The position numbers and the translations under genes were made by a program. The notes beneath the pieces were generated by a model. That model was given only the letters and a program-made list of their open reading frames with translations, ran no database searches and had not been told where the DNA came from. This document shows, piece by piece, positions 5,949 through 8,070 of a stretch of DNA of 8,070 nucleotides (position 1 is the first letter of the stretch; each line of letters begins with the position of its first letter). Origin of the DNA: DATATV01 sp035551355 (GTDB taxonomy: Bacteria > Actinomycetota > Actinomycetes > Mycobacteriales > Pseudonocardiaceae); NCBI GenBank assembly GCA_035551355.1, contig DASZNF010000128.1, positions 1-8,070 on the forward strand. Reading direction: 5' to 3'.

Positions 5949-6533
5949 TCACCACCGGTCCCGGCGGTGCCGGTCCATCCGGGTGCGCATGCGTTCGGCG
6001 CGGTAGGCCATGCGCTGGACGTGGTGTTCCATCCGCTGTTCGTGGTGGCGCGCCTTGAGTTCCCACTGGCGCTGCAGCTGTTCGTGCTTCCAGTGCTTGT
6101 CGGTGTGCCGCCAGCCGTCGCCAAGGAACACGTTGCCCAGGATCACCACCACGGCCGGCAGGAAGATCATGAACCACAACGAAGTGGTGCACAGCAGCAC
6201 GACCCCGGCCAACGCGGACAACGGCACCAGCGCATGGAAGAACCGGTGCGCGGCCGGCCGGTTGCCCGGATTCTGTTGCGCCGGCGCGGTTTCCGGCTCC
6301 TGGGCCGGGGCGGGCGTGGCGGCGGCGCCGCCGAACGTGGGGTGCGGGGCGGGTAGATCGGCGAACAGGGCGAGCAGTTCACCGCGGGTTTTGGCGGTGG
6401 TGACCTGGGCGCTGCGGTCGCCGTATTCGTCGATGTTCAGCCGGCCGGAGCTCATGTGCTCGCCGAGCGCGGTCATGGCCGACTCGCGCTCGACGTCCCC
6501 GATCCGCAGATCGGCGGGCTGGGATTCCGTCAC
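5949..6533 (-). CDS. DUF1707 membrane protein with a basic coiled-coil tail
   Basis: A 194-aa protein if started at the GTG at 6533. Residues 8-61 (ADLRIGDVERESAMTAL, then SSGRLNIDEYGDR and TRGELLALFADLP) are a DUF1707 domain, a short N-terminal helical module common in actinobacterial membrane proteins and of unknown function. A Pro/Ala/Gln linker follows (62-95), then a hydrophobic hairpin of probably two membrane helices (about 99-116 and 118-137). The cytoplasmic tail (140-194) is rich in Arg, His, Trp and Met, with Met at 168, 175 and 182 in exact heptad spacing, suggesting a coiled coil or nucleic-acid/lipid-contacting helix. Starting upstream at a TTG (6575) would translate through a strong hairpin, so I reject it. 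No Shine-Dalgarno precedes the GTG. It heads a probable operon with the acetyltransferase. Confidence 0.8.
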   Translation of the reverse strand: MTESQPADLRIGDVERESAMTALGEHMSSGRLNIDEYGDRSAQVTTAKTRGELLALFADLPAPHPTFGGAAATPAPAQEPETAPAQQNPGNRPAAHRFFHALVPLSALAGVVLLCTTSLWFMIFLPAVVVILGNVFLGDGWRHTDKHWKHEQLQRQWELKARHHEQRMEHHVQRMAYRAERMRTRMDRHRRDRW

Positions 6534-6536
6534 AAC

Positions 6537-6573
6537 GTCATGGTACGGCCGGGAAACCCCGGCCGACCATGAC
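6537..6573 (-). terminator. Long hairpin downstream of the carboxylase gene
   Basis: GTCATGGT (6537-6544) and CGGCCGGG (6546-6553) pair with CCCGGCCG (6558-6565) and ACCATGAC (6566-6573). This gives a 16-bp stem with one bulged A (6545) and an AAAC loop (6554-6557). It fills most of the 64-bp gap and begins 24 nt after the carboxylase stop. There is no U-run on the minus side, but high-GC actinobacterial terminators often lack one. It may also act on the DUF1707 promoter, whose -10 box lies in one arm. Confidence 0.6.
6540..6545 (-). promoter_or_regulatory. Possible -10 box for a leaderless DUF1707 transcript
   Basis: TACCAT (6545 to 6540) is followed by 6 nt and then the GTG at 6533, so transcription could begin on the start codon itself. 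The absence of a Shine-Dalgarno before this GTG agrees. The box lies inside one arm of the large inverted repeat, and no good -35 is seen. Confidence 0.35.
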
Positions 6574-6597
6574 AAATGAACGAAATCGACACCCGGT

Positions 6598-8070
6598 TCA
6601 GTCCTTGATCTCCAGCAGGACCGTGCCCTGGGTGACCGCGTCGCCGTTGGCCACCCCGAGCCCGGACACCGTGCCGGACTTGTGCGCGTTGACCGGGTTC
6701 TCCATCTTCATGGCTTCCAGCACCACGATCAGTTCCCCGGCCTCGACCTGCTGCCCGTCCTCGACCGCGACCTTCACGATGGTGCCCTGCATGGGCGCGG
6801 TGACCGCGTCACCGGACACCGCCGCGCTCGCCTTGCCGCCGGCCCGCCTGCGTGGCTTGGCCGCCCCGGCCGACCGGCCCGGCGCGCCACCGGAGAGCGC
6901 AAGGTCGCCGGGCAGCGACACCTCCAGTCGACGCCCGCCCACCTCGACCACCACGGTCTGCCTCGGGGCGTCCGCGCCGGCCTCGGCCGCGCCCTCGAAC
7001 GGCGGGATGGTGTTGTCGAACTCGGTCTCGATCCAGCGGGTGTGCACGGTGAACCCGGTGTCGTCGCCGACGAACGCGGGATCGCGCACGACCGCGCGAT
7101 GGAAGGGCAGCACGGTGGCCATGCCTTCGACCACCATTTCGGCCAGGGCGCGGCGGGACCGTTCCAGGGCCTGCTGGCGGTCGGCGCCGGTGACGATCAG
7201 CTTGGCCAGCAGCGAGTCGAACGCCCCGCCGATCACGCTGCCCGACTCGACACCCGAGTCGGTGCGCACGCCCGGCCCGTCCGGTGCGATGAAGGTGGTC
7301 ACCGTGCCCGGCGCGGGCAGGAAGTTGCGGCCGGCGTCCTCACCGTTGATGCGGAACTCGATCGAGTGGCCGCGTGGCGTCGGGTCCTCGGTGAAGGGCA
7401 GGGCCTCCCCGGCCGCGATGCGGAACTGCTCGCGGACCAGATCCAGGCCGGAGGTTTCCTCGCTGACCGGGTGCTCCACCTGCAACCGGGTGTTCACCTC
7501 CAGGAAGGAGATGGTGCCGTCCAGGCCGACCAGGTATTCGACGGTGCCGGCACCGTGGTAACCGGCCTCCTTGCAGATCGCCTTGGCCGAGCTGTGGATC
7601 TCGGCGCGCTGTGCGTCGGTCAGGTACGGCGCGGGCGCCTCCTCGACGAGCTTCTGGTGCCGACGCTGCAAGGAGCAGTCACGGGTGCCGACCACGATCA
7701 CGTTGCCGTGCTTGTCCGCGAGCACCTGCGCCTCGACGTGGCGCGGCTTGTCCAGGTAGCGCTCGACGAAACATTCGCCGCGACCGAACGCGGCGACCGC
7801 CTCGCGCACCGCGGACTCGAACAGCTCGGGGATCTCCTCCTCGGTGCGGGCCACTTTCAGGCCGCGACCGCCGCCGCCGAAGGCGGCCTTGATCGCTACC
7901 GGCAGGCCGTGCTCCCGCGCGAAGACCAGGATCTCGTCGGGTCCGGACACCGGTTCGCTGGTGCCGGGCACCAGCGGCGCGCCGGCGCGGGTCGCGATGT
8001 GCCGGGCGGTCACCTTGTCGCCGAGGTCGCGGATGGCCTGCGGGCTCGGGCCGACCCAGTTGAGGTCGGC
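6598..8070 (-). CDS. accA3: Acyl-CoA carboxylase alpha subunit: biotin carboxylase plus biotin carrier protein (N-terminus outside window)
   Basis: Carboxylates its own biotin with ATP and bicarbonate. A separate AccD beta subunit then transfers the carboxyl group to acetyl-, propionyl- or longer acyl-CoA for fatty-acid and methyl-branched lipid synthesis. The window holds 490 C-terminal residues of a protein expected to be about 600. The frame runs off the right edge at ADLNWVGPSPQAIRDLGDKV, so about 110 N-terminal residues are missing. The ATP-grasp glycine loop GGGGRG is at 7861-7878. The active-site segment EVNTRLQVEHPV is at 7465-7500. GRNFLPAPG follows in the carboxylase C-terminal domain. 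After a basic Ala/Gly linker comes the carrier domain with EAMKMEN, whose biotinylated Lys codon is 6706-6708, 36 residues from the end. The sequence is nearly colinear with what I recall of mycobacterial AccA3. No beta-subunit gene is in the window. Confidence 0.95.
   Translation of the reverse strand, partial: ADLNWVGPSPQAIRDLGDKVTARHIATRAGAPLVPGTSEPVSGPDEILVFAREHGLPVAIKAAFGGGGRGLKVARTEEEIPELFESAVREAVAAFGRGECFVERYLDKPRHVEAQVLADKHGNVIVVGTRDCSLQRRHQKLVEEAPAPYLTDAQRAEIHSSAKAICKEAGYHGAGTVEYLVGLDGTISFLEVNTRLQVEHPVSEETSGLDLVREQFRIAAGEALPFTEDPTPRGHSIEFRINGEDAGRNFLPAPGTVTTFIAPDGPGVRTDSGVESGSVIGGAFDSLLAKLIVTGADRQQALERSRRALAEMVVEGMATVLPFHRAVVRDPAFVGDDTGFTVHTRWIETEFDNTIPPFEGAAEAGADAPRQTVVVEVGGRRLEVSLPGDLALSGGAPGRSAGAAKPRRRAGGKASAAVSGDAVTAPMQGTIVKVAVEDGQQVEAGELIVVLEAMKMENPVNAHKSGTVSGLGVANGDAVTQGTVLLEIKD

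Noticed and set aside
4740..6356. 538-codon open frame on the plus strand opposite the DUF3558-like, GNAT and DUF1707 genes
   Set aside because: It spans three minus-strand genes with clear family motifs and the gaps between them. It is an artefact of high GC content.
6534..6575. 14-residue extension of the DUF1707 protein from a TTG at 6575
   Set aside because: A rare start codon without a ribosome binding site, and the added codons are simply the arms of the long inverted repeat.
8011..8013. GTG at 8013 as the start of the carboxylase gene
   Set aside because: This is the internal Val of GDKVTARH in the biotin carboxylase domain. The frame remains open to the window edge with family-like sequence, so the true start lies outside.

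Overview
This is a high-GC actinobacterial window. Two proteins, GlpD2-type glycerol-3-phosphate dehydrogenase and AccA3-type acyl-CoA carboxylase alpha subunit, read like their mycobacterial counterparts. A PE-like/PPE-like/EspG type VII secretion (ESX) cassette is also present. EspG and PPE-type proteins outside Mycobacterium point to a relative such as Pseudonocardiaceae or Nocardiaceae; I favour Pseudonocardiaceae, but this is inference. I see no mobile element, tRNA, rRNA or CRISPR array.

Layout. At the left edge, the first ~19 codons of an unidentified gene run leftward off the window. It diverges from glpD (+ strand, about 237-1982) across a ~180-bp shared intergenic region. glpD converges on the ESX cassette across a 79-bp gap holding two short palindromic elements. 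The cassette is on the minus strand and is transcribed right to left. It starts with a 126-aa PE-like/WXG100-like protein (4176-4556), followed by a 434-aa PPE-like protein with a long disordered tail (2859-4163) and an EspG-family chaperone (2062-2862). The first gap is 12 bp and the second junction is a 4-bp ATGA overlap, so this is almost certainly one operon. A promoter with a near-perfect palindrome over its -10 box lies directly upstream.

Right of that, also on the minus strand, are a membrane-anchored DUF3558-like exported protein (4676-5317), a GNAT acetyltransferase (5415-5936), a DUF1707 membrane protein with a basic heptad-repeat tail (5949-6533), and an AccA3-type biotin carboxylase/biotin carrier protein cut by the right edge (6598-8070). 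A 16-bp-stem hairpin fills most of the gap between the carboxylase gene and the DUF1707 gene.

How the genes work together. The flanking genes are metabolic housekeeping: respiratory glycerol-3-phosphate oxidation, and biotin-dependent acyl-CoA carboxylation feeding lipid synthesis. The accessory interest is the ESX substrate-chaperone cassette. It has no ESX core genes (EccB/C/D/E, MycP) in the window, so it presumably uses a machine encoded elsewhere. The PE-like protein carries a C-terminal YxxxE export signal, the PPE-like partner carries a WxG turn, and EspG is expected to keep the pair soluble and deliver it. The DUF3558-like protein next door could belong to the same envelope process, but that rests on proximity only.
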